Shown: piece by piece, positions 1-9,007 of the stretch
Layout: each line of letters starts with the position of its first letter
Numbering within the stretch: the stretch's first letter is position 1
Origin: Verrucomicrobiota bacterium
GTDB taxonomy: Bacteria; Verrucomicrobiota; Verrucomicrobiia; Limisphaerales; UBA9464
Direction of reading: 5' to 3'
NCBI GenBank assembly: GCA_947471985.1
Contig: CANIZL010000016.1
Span: forward strand, 1-64,000
DNA length: 64,000 bases
Translations under genes and position numbers: made by a program
The notes under the pieces: generated by a model
Databases searched by the model: none
What the model was told of the DNA's origin: nothing
The model's input: only the letters and a program-made list of their open reading frames with translations

Positions 1-127
1 AAAGAAGCGGCCGGCCGATTTTTTATTCGATGATCTCAATTTAATCACCTCAGCGCGCATTTTCATCGAGTATCACTCGCGGTAGCCATCCTCGCGCTAT
101 TCCGCACAATCTTAATATTTAGTCTAG

Positions 128-1576
128 CTAACGCGCCAGACACCGTTGGCATTCCGGCTGAACGCCGTGCTCCACGATCCCACTGCCCGGCGATGGATGC
201 CGGGCGATGGTTCGGATGGCGACGGAGCCTTCCGGAATGACGGTATTATGGGCTTCGTTCGACCGCATATAGCGTCGGAGGGGATGGCGTTCTTCGTAGC
301 CGTAGAGACCCGAGTCGATGAACCATTCTTCCCCGAGGGCGATCAATGCGAAATGAAGATCGTCATCGTGGCGATGGTAATCGGAGAAAAACGAGCATTT
401 GAAGAACAGATAAAGGGTTTCCGAAAATCGATCGGTTGGATGCCAGGCATCGCGGAGGATGGCGTAACCGGATTGGGGGAAAATTCCATCCGGGCTGCTC
501 GGCCGGGTCCCGGATTTTCCACGGGTGGCGGAGTAGATGAAGTTTTGGGCACCCGGGAGGGGACGGACGCTTCGCAGCGTGGCGAAGTCCCGTGATGCTG
601 TATCGCCCACGATAGGTAAACGACCGTCGGGCTGGAGGAGGCAGGCGGCGTAGTCCCAGCCGGCATTGATGCGAGCCTCCAGTTCCGGCGGCGGCTGGTC
701 CCCAGTCATCAGCAGGTACTCCTCCAAGGCCATGAGCAACCAGACGTGATAGCCCGGACTGTTCTCCACGTGGATTCCCTCCGGGGTGAACATGAAGTCG
801 ATTTCCTCGCGCAAGCGGTCCTGACTCAATTGCAACCATCCGGCGGCTTCGCTGAGCTCGGGAAAGGCACTGGCGGCCCAGTAGAGGATCGTGGCCTGAT
901 CAAAGCCATGATTCGTGTGCCGGTTGAAGAATTCCTCGGTCGCGAGGACGCGGCAGTGCGACGCGATCATCCGGAGCAGGTGGTCCAGAAACGGCGCGTC
1001 CAAGGGCTCCGCCGAGCGTATCCATTCGAAGCTACAGAGCAGAGTCCGCAGGCGAAAAGCGGTTACATGATCGTCCCAGGCGAGCGGTGAGGGGAAGGTG
1101 GGTTGGTAGTTGGCGGCGGCCCAGGAGCGGAGAATCTGTTTGGCTGCGGGCAGGGCGTTCGGCGTTTCGAAATGGGCGGCGGCCAGCAGGTGGTGGACGC
1201 TCATCAGTTGGTGATGAAACCATTGCCAATTGAGGTTGGAGAACGGGTCTTCGTTCCACTGGATGGCATCCCAAGTCAGGGCTACCGGCGCGTATGTGCC
1301 GTACTGGGTTGCGCCGGTTTGGAGCTGTGTCACACCCAGGGCACTCTTGGTTTTGAGGAGCAGTTGCTTGGAGGACCAGCGGCGGGTGTACGGATGGGCG
1401 GGGCGTTGCTGGAAGTGCCGGGCCACTTCGGCCGACACCGCGGAGTCCCAGCGGAGTTGGCCGTCGAGGATCAGGTGCAGCGGAGTTTTGTCCGGCGGCG
1501 TGCTGGCGTGATCCCACCAGGATTGGGTGCTGGCGGGTTCCGGCGGGTTGGGTTGCGCTGGCTTCGATTCCGTCAT
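128..1576 (-). CDS. Heparinase II/III-like polysaccharide lyase, C-terminus apparently short
   Basis: 482 residues. The alpha/alpha-toroid part spans about residues 100-340, with NHGFDQ (222-227) and ENSPGYHVW (271-279), typical positions for substrate-contacting residues in heparinase II/III-like lyases. A C-terminal beta part begins near 365 with HRHDDDL (401-407) and SNEAHNTV (439-446). Family members normally continue for well over 100 residues of beta-sandwich after that motif; here the frame stops 36 residues later. Neither other frame downstream stays open in the bases left in the window, so this may be a truncation, a frameshift or a divergent end. Its ATG overlaps the stop of the upstream glycosyltransferase gene by four bases (ATGA), so it is translationally coupled to the glycan cluster. 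Likely role: cutting or editing an acidic polysaccharide. No signal peptide is evident. Confidence 0.75.
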   Translation of the reverse strand: MTESKPAQPNPPEPASTQSWWDHASTPPDKTPLHLILDGQLRWDSAVSAEVARHFQQRPAHPYTRRWSSKQLLLKTKSALGVTQLQTGATQYGTYAPVALTWDAIQWNEDPFSNLNWQWFHHQLMSVHHLLAAAHFETPNALPAAKQILRSWAAANYQPTFPSPLAWDDHVTAFRLRTLLCSFEWIRSAEPLDAPFLDHLLRMIASHCRVLATEEFFNRHTNHGFDQATILYWAASAFPELSEAAGWLQLSQDRLREEIDFMFTPEGIHVENSPGYHVWLLMALEEYLLMTGDQPPPELEARINAGWDYAACLLQPDGRLPIVGDTASRDFATLRSVRPLPGAQNFIYSATRGKSGTRPSSPDGIFPQSGYAILRDAWHPTDRFSETLYLFFKCSFFSDYHRHDDDLHFALIALGEEWFIDSGLYGYEERHPLRRYMRSNEAHNTVIPEGSVAIRTIARHPSPGSGIVEHGVQPECQRCLAR

Positions 1577-3915
1577 GATGCCAGTCGTCCCTGCGGCGGT
1601 CGGTTGGCGGCTCCTTGAACCGGGCGGGTCCCCAATAGCCGGCGATACGCCTTCAACAATTCAGCGGCCGCCACGTTCCAATGGAGGGTTTTCCCCGCCA
1701 GGGTCTGGCAGCGTGTGGCCAGCGCTGAGTGTTTTTGATGGCTGGTGCGGATGAACTCGAGAATGCGCTCCAATTCCGCGGCAGGAAATTGCGCGGCTTC
1801 CAGCAGGCGGGACTCCAGAACGAGACCCACGCGACGGGCCTGGGCCAGTTGACTGAAGTCACCGATGCCTTCGGTCATCAGGACCGGCAGTCCGGCCGCC
1901 AGGTATTCACCGAACTTGGTCGGGGAGGAAACCTGATTGACGATGTGTTTTCGGCGGAGAAGGACGCCGACATGAGCTCCCGGCAAGGCGGCGGCGACCT
2001 CGTGGTGGGGCAATTCAGTCAGGAGAACTGAGGACTCCGGCAGGTGGTATTGGGCCATGAGCTTCCGCGCCTGGGCGTGGTCGGAACCCGGGACCAAAAG
2101 GAGGAAAGATAATCGGGATTCGAGTTTCCGGAGCTGGGCGAAGAGACGGATCATTTCCTCGCCGCATTGCCAGGCGGCCAGGGTGCCGAGGTAGACCACA
2201 GTGGGGCGGTCGGCGGGCGTCGATAGCGGGCTGGGGCTGTCGCCGGAGGCGAAGCGTTCGTCGGCGATGCAACAAGGCACCACGACATGATTGCCACCCG
2301 GCAGCGCATAGCGATCCCGATAGAATTCCTGCATCGCCTCAGAAACAAAGACATTCAGATCCGCACCGGCCAAAATTCGGTGTTCCCATTCCTCAAGTGC
2401 GGCGATGCGCGCTGGATTTCCGCCACCCATGCGCTCTTCCTCAGGGGTGGTGCCATGGCAATCAAAGACCAGCCGAAGTCCAGGCACCTGCTGTCGGAGC
2501 AGCAAACCAATGCGGGCACAGTAGAGGGCCTCCGCCTGGACGATCCGCAGCTGATGGGTCGCGACAATCGCTTCGAGCTCGGTCAGTGCCGGGCGAAGCT
2601 TGGCTTCCGGGAGCTGGATATCGAAAAAGTGCGGAATGGCGACGAGGTGAACCGCGCAACCGAACGTCTCCAGCTCGCGACGGTGCTGGTCCAGCGCGTT
2701 GGCATCGGGGGTTTCGGGGTGGAGGCAGGCGAGATGAATTTCCACCTCCAGTTTGCGCAGGGCGGCAATTTCCTGGGCGATGCGTATAAGGTATCCGCCC
2801 CGATATCCCGGCCGGAGGTAGCACAGGATCATGACGGAGGTGGAGTCCGTTCCGGACTCCAAGTTTAGCGAAGGAAACGCCAGGGTGGCGGGGTTTGCGT
2901 TCGCCGGATCCGGGGATGAAAAGAGGGCCTCGGTCTGCTGGCAGACCTTGGCCTGATCAAAGTTTTCCCGGGCAAAGCGCCGGCAGAATTGGGTTTCCGT
3001 CGCGTACAGGTCGCCGTCGCGCCATTTGAGCACGGCGGCAGCCGACTTTGCGACGGTTGAGGCGACGTACTTCCGGGGATAAAGCATATCGGCCCCGGCC
3101 CAATCGCGAATGATCGGAATCGTTCCAGCGGCCATTCCTTCGGCAACGGATTGGTGCGAGCCTTCAAAATCGCTGGTGGAAAGAACGAAGCCTATTTTGG
3201 TAAACCAAAGCGGCACGTCCTCGCCATAGGACTCGAAGACGACGGAATTGGCATGGGGCGAATTTTCGATCGCGCGGTAAAAAGCCTCGTAATACGCCCG
3301 TTCCTCGGGTTGGCGCCAGACCCAGTCGTAGTCGCGCGGCGGGCGGCCTTTCACAAACAAGGTGAAGCGGCTGTCTTGCGCGCGTAGTTGGCTGAAGATT
3401 TCAAACGCGAGATGCGGGCCCTTTCGTCGCGGAGCGATTCCCATGATGCCGAGGTTGAACTCGGCCCCGGGAAGTTTCGGCTGATTGAAGGCCTGGCAGT
3501 CGATGGGATTGTAAATGAGGTGAGCCTTGGAGCGCAGGAAGGGATACCGTTCGCAGATTTGCTGGAGGTTGAGGGGGCAGATGAGGATGAGCGCATCGAC
3601 GTTCGCCCAGTTGATCTGATCCAGATAGGGCAGCCGCATTTCCTGGAGATGCAGGCGGATCACCAGGCGCTGATGGGGCAATTTATGCCGGGAATACCAC
3701 ACGGCATTGCCCAGGCACCATTCGCAGAACACGACGTCGGCGAGGGGCAGGAACTCGCGGCACCGGGTGTCATCCTTGATCTCGTGACCGGCATGCTCTT
3801 CGAAGAGGAGCCGGTACCGCGGGTTGGCCTCACAGTGCGCGATGAAAGGGCGGAGAAAGCGGAAGTCGTGTCCGGAAAACAGGACCGTCTGCCGCTGGGG
3901 GGGGCGGAGGCTCAT
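1573..3915 (-). CDS. Tandem GT4-type glycosyltransferase (two GT-B modules fused)
   Basis: 780 residues from the ATG at 3915; an in-frame TTG at 3984 is possible. Two complete GT-B modules lie head to tail. The first (about residues 10-340) has GIAPRRKGP and an EGSHQSVAEGMAAG segment matching the GT4 nucleotide-sugar loop. The second (about 360-770) begins with a glycine-rich donor-fold start (PGYRGGYLIRIAQEI) and has VVYLGTLAAWQ and SPTKFGEYLAAGLPVL. The two halves probably add two sugars in succession, or one half is non-catalytic. It sits between the methyltransferase/glycosyltransferase gene upstream and the lyase downstream, with a 4-base overlap to the lyase. Sugar donors and acceptor cannot be told from sequence. 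Confidence 0.82.
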   Translation of the reverse strand: MSLRPPQRQTVLFSGHDFRFLRPFIAHCEANPRYRLLFEEHAGHEIKDDTRCREFLPLADVVFCEWCLGNAVWYSRHKLPHQRLVIRLHLQEMRLPYLDQINWANVDALILICPLNLQQICERYPFLRSKAHLIYNPIDCQAFNQPKLPGAEFNLGIMGIAPRRKGPHLAFEIFSQLRAQDSRFTLFVKGRPPRDYDWVWRQPEERAYYEAFYRAIENSPHANSVVFESYGEDVPLWFTKIGFVLSTSDFEGSHQSVAEGMAAGTIPIIRDWAGADMLYPRKYVASTVAKSAAAVLKWRDGDLYATETQFCRRFARENFDQAKVCQQTEALFSSPDPANANPATLAFPSLNLESGTDSTSVMILCYLRPGYRGGYLIRIAQEIAALRKLEVEIHLACLHPETPDANALDQHRRELETFGCAVHLVAIPHFFDIQLPEAKLRPALTELEAIVATHQLRIVQAEALYCARIGLLLRQQVPGLRLVFDCHGTTPEEERMGGGNPARIAALEEWEHRILAGADLNVFVSEAMQEFYRDRYALPGGNHVVVPCCIADERFASGDSPSPLSTPADRPTVVYLGTLAAWQCGEEMIRLFAQLRKLESRLSFLLLVPGSDHAQARKLMAQYHLPESSVLLTELPHHEVAAALPGAHVGVLLRRKHIVNQVSSPTKFGEYLAAGLPVLMTEGIGDFSQLAQARRVGLVLESRLLEAAQFPAAELERILEFIRTSHQKHSALATRCQTLAGKTLHWNVAAAELLKAYRRLLGTRPVQGAANRPPQGRLAS

Positions 3916-4045
3916 GGCTGGTGCACCCGTCGCGCAGGAATCCGCGGGAGGGAGTTCCGGATTGCGTGGGCGGGCGCCAGACAAATTCCAGCGGCACCAA
4001 CCTCCACAAATTGGCCGGGGGGGACGGCAATCGGGTTCATGGCGT

Positions 4046-7000
4046 TTAGATCAGGATTCCGGTCAGGGACTTGCGTCGGTTGGCTTGTTGGAGCTGGGCC
4101 CCATCTTTGACGTAGTTGAAGCGATCCAACGACACCGCACGGAGTTTGGTGAGCGCGACGCTTTGGTTGGCCACGAGGGCCCGCCAGTGTTCCAGTTTGA
4201 ACGCGCCCGGTTTGACCAGCATGGAACCGGGGCTCAGATGGCTGGACCATTGGAATTCGCTTCCGGAATGGACGAGCACGGGAGCCGACTTGCCCTCGAC
4301 GCTGGCAAAGTGGGTTTGCTTCCCGATCACGTCCGGTTCCGCGTACCGGTTGGTCAGGACGGCGTCCTGCAGGAAATTCTCGCCGTAGTAATCCCCGGAG
4401 TTGACCCACCAGACATAGCCGCCGCCGGTCAGGTCCAGCAGCATGGTCGCCGGGTCCTTGCTGTCCGGAACAAAGGTGACGGGGATTTGGGCGAGCCCAT
4501 TGCGCAGGCTGGGGGCGACACTGTTGGCGAGGGTCTTGCCCGCCAGGACCGTCAGTTCGAAGCCCCGATAGGTTTGTCGGGCCAGAGTCTGCATCAGGCG
4601 CTCGGCATCCGGCCGGGATTGAATCCGCGCGACCACGGTTATTTTCGGATCCAGGATCGCCGTGGCCTTCAGCCCGACCTGTTGGTAAATCTCCGCCAGT
4701 CGATGGGCGTAGGTATGATGCAAAAGTACTTCCCGGACACCCCGGGTCGAGATCTCCGCCCAGTAACGCTCATCGCCGAGAAGCTTGTTCAGATGCGTTT
4801 CGGTTTCTGCCTCCGAGCGGGCGATGCGGACGATGTCGGTGCCCAGCATGGTTTCGATGCCCTTGGCATAGGCGCTGACCACGGGGGTCCCGGACGCGAG
4901 CAGTTCAAAAACCCGGCGTGAGAACATCGTGGGCGAGTTCTTCACGGAATTGACGTTCAGAAACACCTTGTACCATTTGTAGGCCTTAACCATGTCGGCG
5001 TACTCCAGCCGGCCCTGGATCGCGCTTTGGTAGATCTCCGGGAACTGGTAGGCCTTGGCATTGGGGCCCACCATGCCGTGCTGGCGGTCGTAGATGTGCA
5101 GGCCATGTCCCAGCGCGGGACGCAACATGAGATCGATGTCAGCCCGGCGCTCATCGTGTTCAAGCGCGTAGTAGGCACCGGCGAAGCAAACGTTGTGTTT
5201 GCGGGGGGTGTCGACAATGGGGTGGTGGAGCCGGGGCTGCGCGGCAAACGGCAGGGCCCCCACGCGGTTGTGCCCAATCGCTTCACGGTAGGCGGGCAGC
5301 ATGTCCGCGTCCGTGGTGAACACATGATCGAATAAGCGGGCGCGATGGACGAACCGGTCGAAGTGGGAGGGATCCTCCTTGTTCCAAAATACCGTCTTGA
5401 TCCCGCGGGCCTTGCAATAGTCGATGACTTCGACGAGTTCCTCGCCCATGGGCTTCTTAAAGGAGGCGATCTTGTACTGCCAGGAACCGCCATTGCCCTG
5501 CCAGGCGGATTCCACCAACAGCAGGTCGATGGGCCGGGCGTCGAGCGTCGCCTTCCAATTGTCGGGCCGGAAGGTGACCAAATCGCATTCGGGGCCGAAG
5601 CAGGCGGCGGTGAATTCGTCCATAATGCCGCCGACCACGAGTTGTCCGGGAATTTTCGGACGCGGTTTTTCGGCGGAGGCTGGCGTCGAGATTGCTATAG
5701 CCGGGGTTGTTGGCGTGGTGGTGGACGCCGCCTTGGCCGGTGTGGACGCGGTGGCGGCAGGAGCCGGGGTGCCTTCTTTGGGAAAAGTGAGCACGAACTT
5801 TTCCTTGGGCTCGTTGGTGCCGGATCGGAGTGCGAAGATCAATCCAATCTCGTCATGATAACTCGCCACGCGGTATTGCGATTCGAGATGCTTTCGGAAA
5901 TCCCCGTAGTGGTGCATCCACCAGAAGGAGCTGGCGGGAATGAGGAGGAAGTCGGCGCCTTGGACACGCAAACGCTCGAGATGACCGATGGCTTCCGCCG
6001 AATCCGCGGGATGATGGCCGGCGTAGACCCCACCCGGGCCCTGGGGAAAATGTTTGCCGATCCGTCCGTCCAGTTGGAGAAGATCGTCGTCGCCTTTGCT
6101 GATCACCAGCACCCGGGCGCCGGCAGGGAGTACGGTGCTGACCAGGGCGCGTACCCGCTGATTGTTCAATCGCCGCATCCACTCGCCGTCGCGCTGGGCG
6201 ATGGTCTGTTGGGCCTGCTTTTCCTTGGTGCGGAGCCAGTTGTTTTCCGTCTGAAGCACCTCGATTTGCTTCTTCAGCACCTCGATGGGTTTTTGCGCGG
6301 TTTCAGTTGCGAGGTTGGCTTCTGCCAATCTTGCCTCGGCCGTCCGGTCGGCTTCCGCCAGTTGCGTATTCAAGGCTTCCAGTTCCGTGCGCAGCTTCTT
6401 TTCCGAAGAGACCCGGTCCCGGAGTTCGCGCAGCTCCTTCGCTTGATTGCCGGTATGGGCGGAGAGCACCTTCAGTCGGCCATAGAGCTTGGTTCCCAAT
6501 TCGTAGAGCTCGCGTTCCTTTTGCAGGCAGCGGGCCTCGAGTTCCTTCTCTAATTTGAGGTAATCATCAAAGCGGGCCTCCTTGGAAACGTTGGCGCCGT
6601 CGTACGCGGGATCCAGGAGACCCGAATAAATGATGTAATTGGTCAGCGTGCCGATGGTGACCGTGCGGAATTGCGGCTCCAATATCGCCAGCAACGAGAT
6701 GGGATAATAACTGTATTTGTGATCGTGGTAGGCATTCAGTCCGTAGGGAACCGTCACCACCAAGCGCCCTCCCGGACGGAGTATACGGCGGGCCTCGCCC
6801 AGGACCTTCATGGGCTGGGTCAGGTGTTCCAGCACTTCACCCAGGATCACGGTGTCATAGGAGGCGTTTTCAAACGGGAGCTGGGTGGCGTCGGCCACCA
6901 GAAACCGCGCCCGGTTTTGGACGAGTTCGGCCTCTTTGGCGAGAGCCTCCCGGGCGTGTACCAGGGAACTTTCCTCCACATCCACTCCCGTGCAGTGAAA

Positions 7001-7168
7001 ACCCTCGCGGGCCAGGATCAATGTCACAATCCCCTGACTGCAGCCCAGGTCCAGCACGTCCCGGCCGGCCGCCTGGGCGCACATCCAATGGATGCGTTGC
7101 CGGGCACGTTCCGTCTCGGGATCGGCGAGATTTCCGTGGTATCGTATGGAAATGAGGTCGTGATTCAT
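4046..7168 (-). CDS. Methyltransferase - SKGD domain - DUF3880/CgeB-like glycosyltransferase - GT2-like multidomain protein
   Basis: 1040 residues. Residues 1-200 are a class I SAM methyltransferase (DLGCSQG at 40-46, acidic GVDVEES at 61-67). Residues 205-335 are a long coiled coil. Residues 337-449 carry the repeated SKGD/HFP/FWW domain. An Ala/Thr/Pro linker (460-506) leads to a DUF3880/CgeB-type GT-B enzyme (about 507-830; VFWNKEDPSHFD, RRVFELLASGTPVVS). Residues 830-1040 resemble a GT2 fold (TLARQTYRGFELTVL, then WWVNSGDYYG), but the usual DDD/DxD metal motif is replaced by NSGDYYG, so this last module may not transfer sugar. The ATG at 7168 follows the next gene's stop by 24 bases on the mRNA. 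Probable role: assembling and O-methylating a surface glycan, a common way to cap or control chain length. Confidence 0.82.
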   Translation of the reverse strand: MNHDLISIRYHGNLADPETERARQRIHWMCAQAAGRDVLDLGCSQGIVTLILAREGFHCTGVDVEESSLVHAREALAKEAELVQNRARFLVADATQLPFENASYDTVILGEVLEHLTQPMKVLGEARRILRPGGRLVVTVPYGLNAYHDHKYSYYPISLLAILEPQFRTVTIGTLTNYIIYSGLLDPAYDGANVSKEARFDDYLKLEKELEARCLQKERELYELGTKLYGRLKVLSAHTGNQAKELRELRDRVSSEKKLRTELEALNTQLAEADRTAEARLAEANLATETAQKPIEVLKKQIEVLQTENNWLRTKEKQAQQTIAQRDGEWMRRLNNQRVRALVSTVLPAGARVLVISKGDDDLLQLDGRIGKHFPQGPGGVYAGHHPADSAEAIGHLERLRVQGADFLLIPASSFWWMHHYGDFRKHLESQYRVASYHDEIGLIFALRSGTNEPKEKFVLTFPKEGTPAPAATASTPAKAASTTTPTTPAIAISTPASAEKPRPKIPGQLVVGGIMDEFTAACFGPECDLVTFRPDNWKATLDARPIDLLLVESAWQGNGGSWQYKIASFKKPMGEELVEVIDYCKARGIKTVFWNKEDPSHFDRFVHRARLFDHVFTTDADMLPAYREAIGHNRVGALPFAAQPRLHHPIVDTPRKHNVCFAGAYYALEHDERRADIDLMLRPALGHGLHIYDRQHGMVGPNAKAYQFPEIYQSAIQGRLEYADMVKAYKWYKVFLNVNSVKNSPTMFSRRVFELLASGTPVVSAYAKGIETMLGTDIVRIARSEAETETHLNKLLGDERYWAEISTRGVREVLLHHTYAHRLAEIYQQVGLKATAILDPKITVVARIQSRPDAERLMQTLARQTYRGFELTVLAGKTLANSVAPSLRNGLAQIPVTFVPDSKDPATMLLDLTGGGYVWWVNSGDYYGENFLQDAVLTNRYAEPDVIGKQTHFASVEGKSAPVLVHSGSEFQWSSHLSPGSMLVKPGAFKLEHWRALVANQSVALTKLRAVSLDRFNYVKDGAQLQQANRRKSLTGILI
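5822..6160 (-). other. SKGD/HFP/FWW repeated domain, copy 1
   Basis: Residues 337-449 of the 1040-residue protein. Key marks in order: VLVISKGD, KHFPQG, YAGHHPADSAEAI, LLIPASSFWW, HHYGDF, LIFAL. It sits directly after a long coiled coil and before a Pro/Ala linker. Confidence 0.85.
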
Positions 7169-7192
7169 CGTTAAAGCTGTGTCGCGGTCAAT

Positions 7193-9004
7193 TCATCTCT
7201 GTGCCGGTGCTTCCGGGACCAGGCGGGCGGTGGCGGGCGGAAAAAGTTGGTTCAGCGCCGGGACGAGCAATTCGTACCGGGCCCGCCAGGTATTCGCGCG
7301 GGCGAACGCCCGGCGCTCGGCGGGGAGTTCTGGATCCGGCTGGAGCAATTCCTCCGCGATGGCCGTCTCAAATTCGGCAGCGGTCGCCGCCATCCGGGCA
7401 AGCGGTGTCAGGGTCACCATTTCCGGCAACGGGACCGAAACCAGCGGCTTGCCGCTGGCGAAGATCTCGTAGGCTTTTACGGGATTGGTCGCGTGGGTCA
7501 GCGGGTTGCGCTTGAATGGCAGGATGGTGACGTCGAACCTTGCGAGCCATTCCGGAATCTCCGCGTAGGGCTTCTCACCGGGGAGCGTCACGTTGGGCAG
7601 TTTACCCAAACGGCTTAAATCCGCCGAAACGGTGGCTCCCACGAGAATAAAATCCCATTCGGGACGTCGTTCGGCCAGATCCGCCACCAGATCCGCATCG
7701 AACCAGTCCGCAATCGCACCAAAATATCCGATCACCGGGCGGTCGGAAGTGGGACGGGGCAGGGTGCGGGCGAAATGTTCGTAGTCGCAGCCATTGCGGA
7801 CGCGCAGCACGTTGGCGTTGAGCCGGCGGGCCTCGTGTTCCAGCGGGATCGACGACGCGACCACGAGGCGCGCCTGAGTCAGCAGTTCCCGCTCCTGTGC
7901 CAGGAGGGCGGGGTGGTGGTTGGAAAAGCCCGCCTGGTGATCCATGCAGTCATAGACCACCGGCCAGCCAAAAAGCTGTGAGGTCGCCTGTGCCAGCGGC
8001 CACCAGAAGGACAACTGCACGATGGCTGCGGCCGCTTGGATGTTTTGGTCCCGACGCAGGGCCGCCAGGGAATTCAAGAGTGCCTTTTCAGTTTCCCTGT
8101 CCATCAGACCGTCCCGGATCTTGAACCCGGCTCCCCGAAGGGAGATTTCTTGAAGGTTTTCCGCCAACTGCAGCGCCTGCCACGGCGGTCCGGATTTGCG
8201 AAAATCGTGCGACAGATAAAAGACCCGATGCCCGGCCATCGCAAATTGCCGCATGAGCTGTTGCGGTCGCTGGAACCGGTAACTCCAGTTGATGACCGGC
8301 AGGCAGATCACGTCAAAGCGCTCCTGCGGTGCCGCCGAGGCAGGAGCTGGCTGGAACGTTGAGGCAATGGTCGCCACGTCGGTCTGGCGATTGCTCCCGC
8401 ATGAAGGGGCGTCGAATTGGTAAATGACGCAGCGATTGTCGCGCCAGATGCGCGTGCAGTTTTGCTCCAGATAATCCGCCCAACCCCGGTAGTGTTCGAG
8501 CCACCAGAACGATGTGTGGGGAATGACCAGATATTCCGCCCCTTGGGTCTGGAGTATCTGCAGGTGCTCGATGGCGGCCGGGGCATCGGCGGGATTGTAG
8601 CCGCCGTAGCCACCGTCGTCCGCGCGCGGAAAATGCCAGGCTTTCCGTTCCCCAAGTTCCAGGAGGCGGGGATCCCCTTTGCTGACGACCAGAACTGTGG
8701 CCTGGCCGGGGACCAGTGCTTCCACTCGTTCACCGATGCGGGCGACGGTGTCGTCGTAATCGACGGAGACCGTGGCCTCGAGGACTTGTCGCGCATGGCG
8801 TTGATTGGCCAGGGCGGTTTCAAGCCAGGCCTGGGTTTGCCGTGTGGTGGCCAGCTCGGCCTCCACCTCCGCGAGACGCCGACGCAACTCCACGGCCTCA
8901 CGGCGATGAAATTCCGCCTCCTGCTGCACCTGCAGCAGCGACCGGACGGCACCGGGCTCCGCTGTAGCCGTGGCGTCGCTGGGCTGTATGGGATCCGTCG
9001 CCAT
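7193..9004 (-). CDS. Coiled coil - SKGD domain - GT4/TuaH-like glycosyltransferase
   Basis: 603 residues. A heptad-rich segment (20-80) is followed by the repeated SKGD domain (87-198). A GT-B glycosyltransferase then fills 229-603, opening with PVINWSYRFQRPQQLMRQFA and HRVFYLSHDF. This opening is typical of TuaH-like GT family 4 enzymes of surface polysaccharide clusters. VIGYFGAIADWFD and NPVKAYEIFASGKPLVSV mark the linker strand and the nucleotide-sugar loop. Here the SKGD domain is N-terminal, whereas in the two GT2 enzymes it is C-terminal, so it is a portable module. The upstream gene stops three bases before the ATG at 9004. Catalysis is probably retaining, as in GT4; donor and acceptor are unknown. 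Confidence 0.83.
   Translation of the reverse strand: MATDPIQPSDATATAEPGAVRSLLQVQQEAEFHRREAVELRRRLAEVEAELATTRQTQAWLETALANQRHARQVLEATVSVDYDDTVARIGERVEALVPGQATVLVVSKGDPRLLELGERKAWHFPRADDGGYGGYNPADAPAAIEHLQILQTQGAEYLVIPHTSFWWLEHYRGWADYLEQNCTRIWRDNRCVIYQFDAPSCGSNRQTDVATIASTFQPAPASAAPQERFDVICLPVINWSYRFQRPQQLMRQFAMAGHRVFYLSHDFRKSGPPWQALQLAENLQEISLRGAGFKIRDGLMDRETEKALLNSLAALRRDQNIQAAAAIVQLSFWWPLAQATSQLFGWPVVYDCMDHQAGFSNHHPALLAQERELLTQARLVVASSIPLEHEARRLNANVLRVRNGCDYEHFARTLPRPTSDRPVIGYFGAIADWFDADLVADLAERRPEWDFILVGATVSADLSRLGKLPNVTLPGEKPYAEIPEWLARFDVTILPFKRNPLTHATNPVKAYEIFASGKPLVSVPLPEMVTLTPLARMAATAAEFETAIAEELLQPDPELPAERRAFARANTWRARYELLVPALNQLFPPATARLVPEAPAQR
8411..8746 (-). other. SKGD/HFP/FWW repeated domain, copy 2
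   Basis: Residues 87-198 of the 603-residue glycosyltransferase. Marks: VLVVSKGD, WHFPRA, YGGYNPADAPAAIEHL, YLVIPHTSFWW, EHYRGW, CVIYQF. This copy sits N-terminal to the catalytic domain. Confidence 0.85.
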
Positions 9005-9007
9005 GTA

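Noticed and set aside
1-127. A gene or the rest of the lyase at the left edge
   Set aside because: Every minus-strand frame meets stops here, and the stretch is AT-richer; no coding signal seen.
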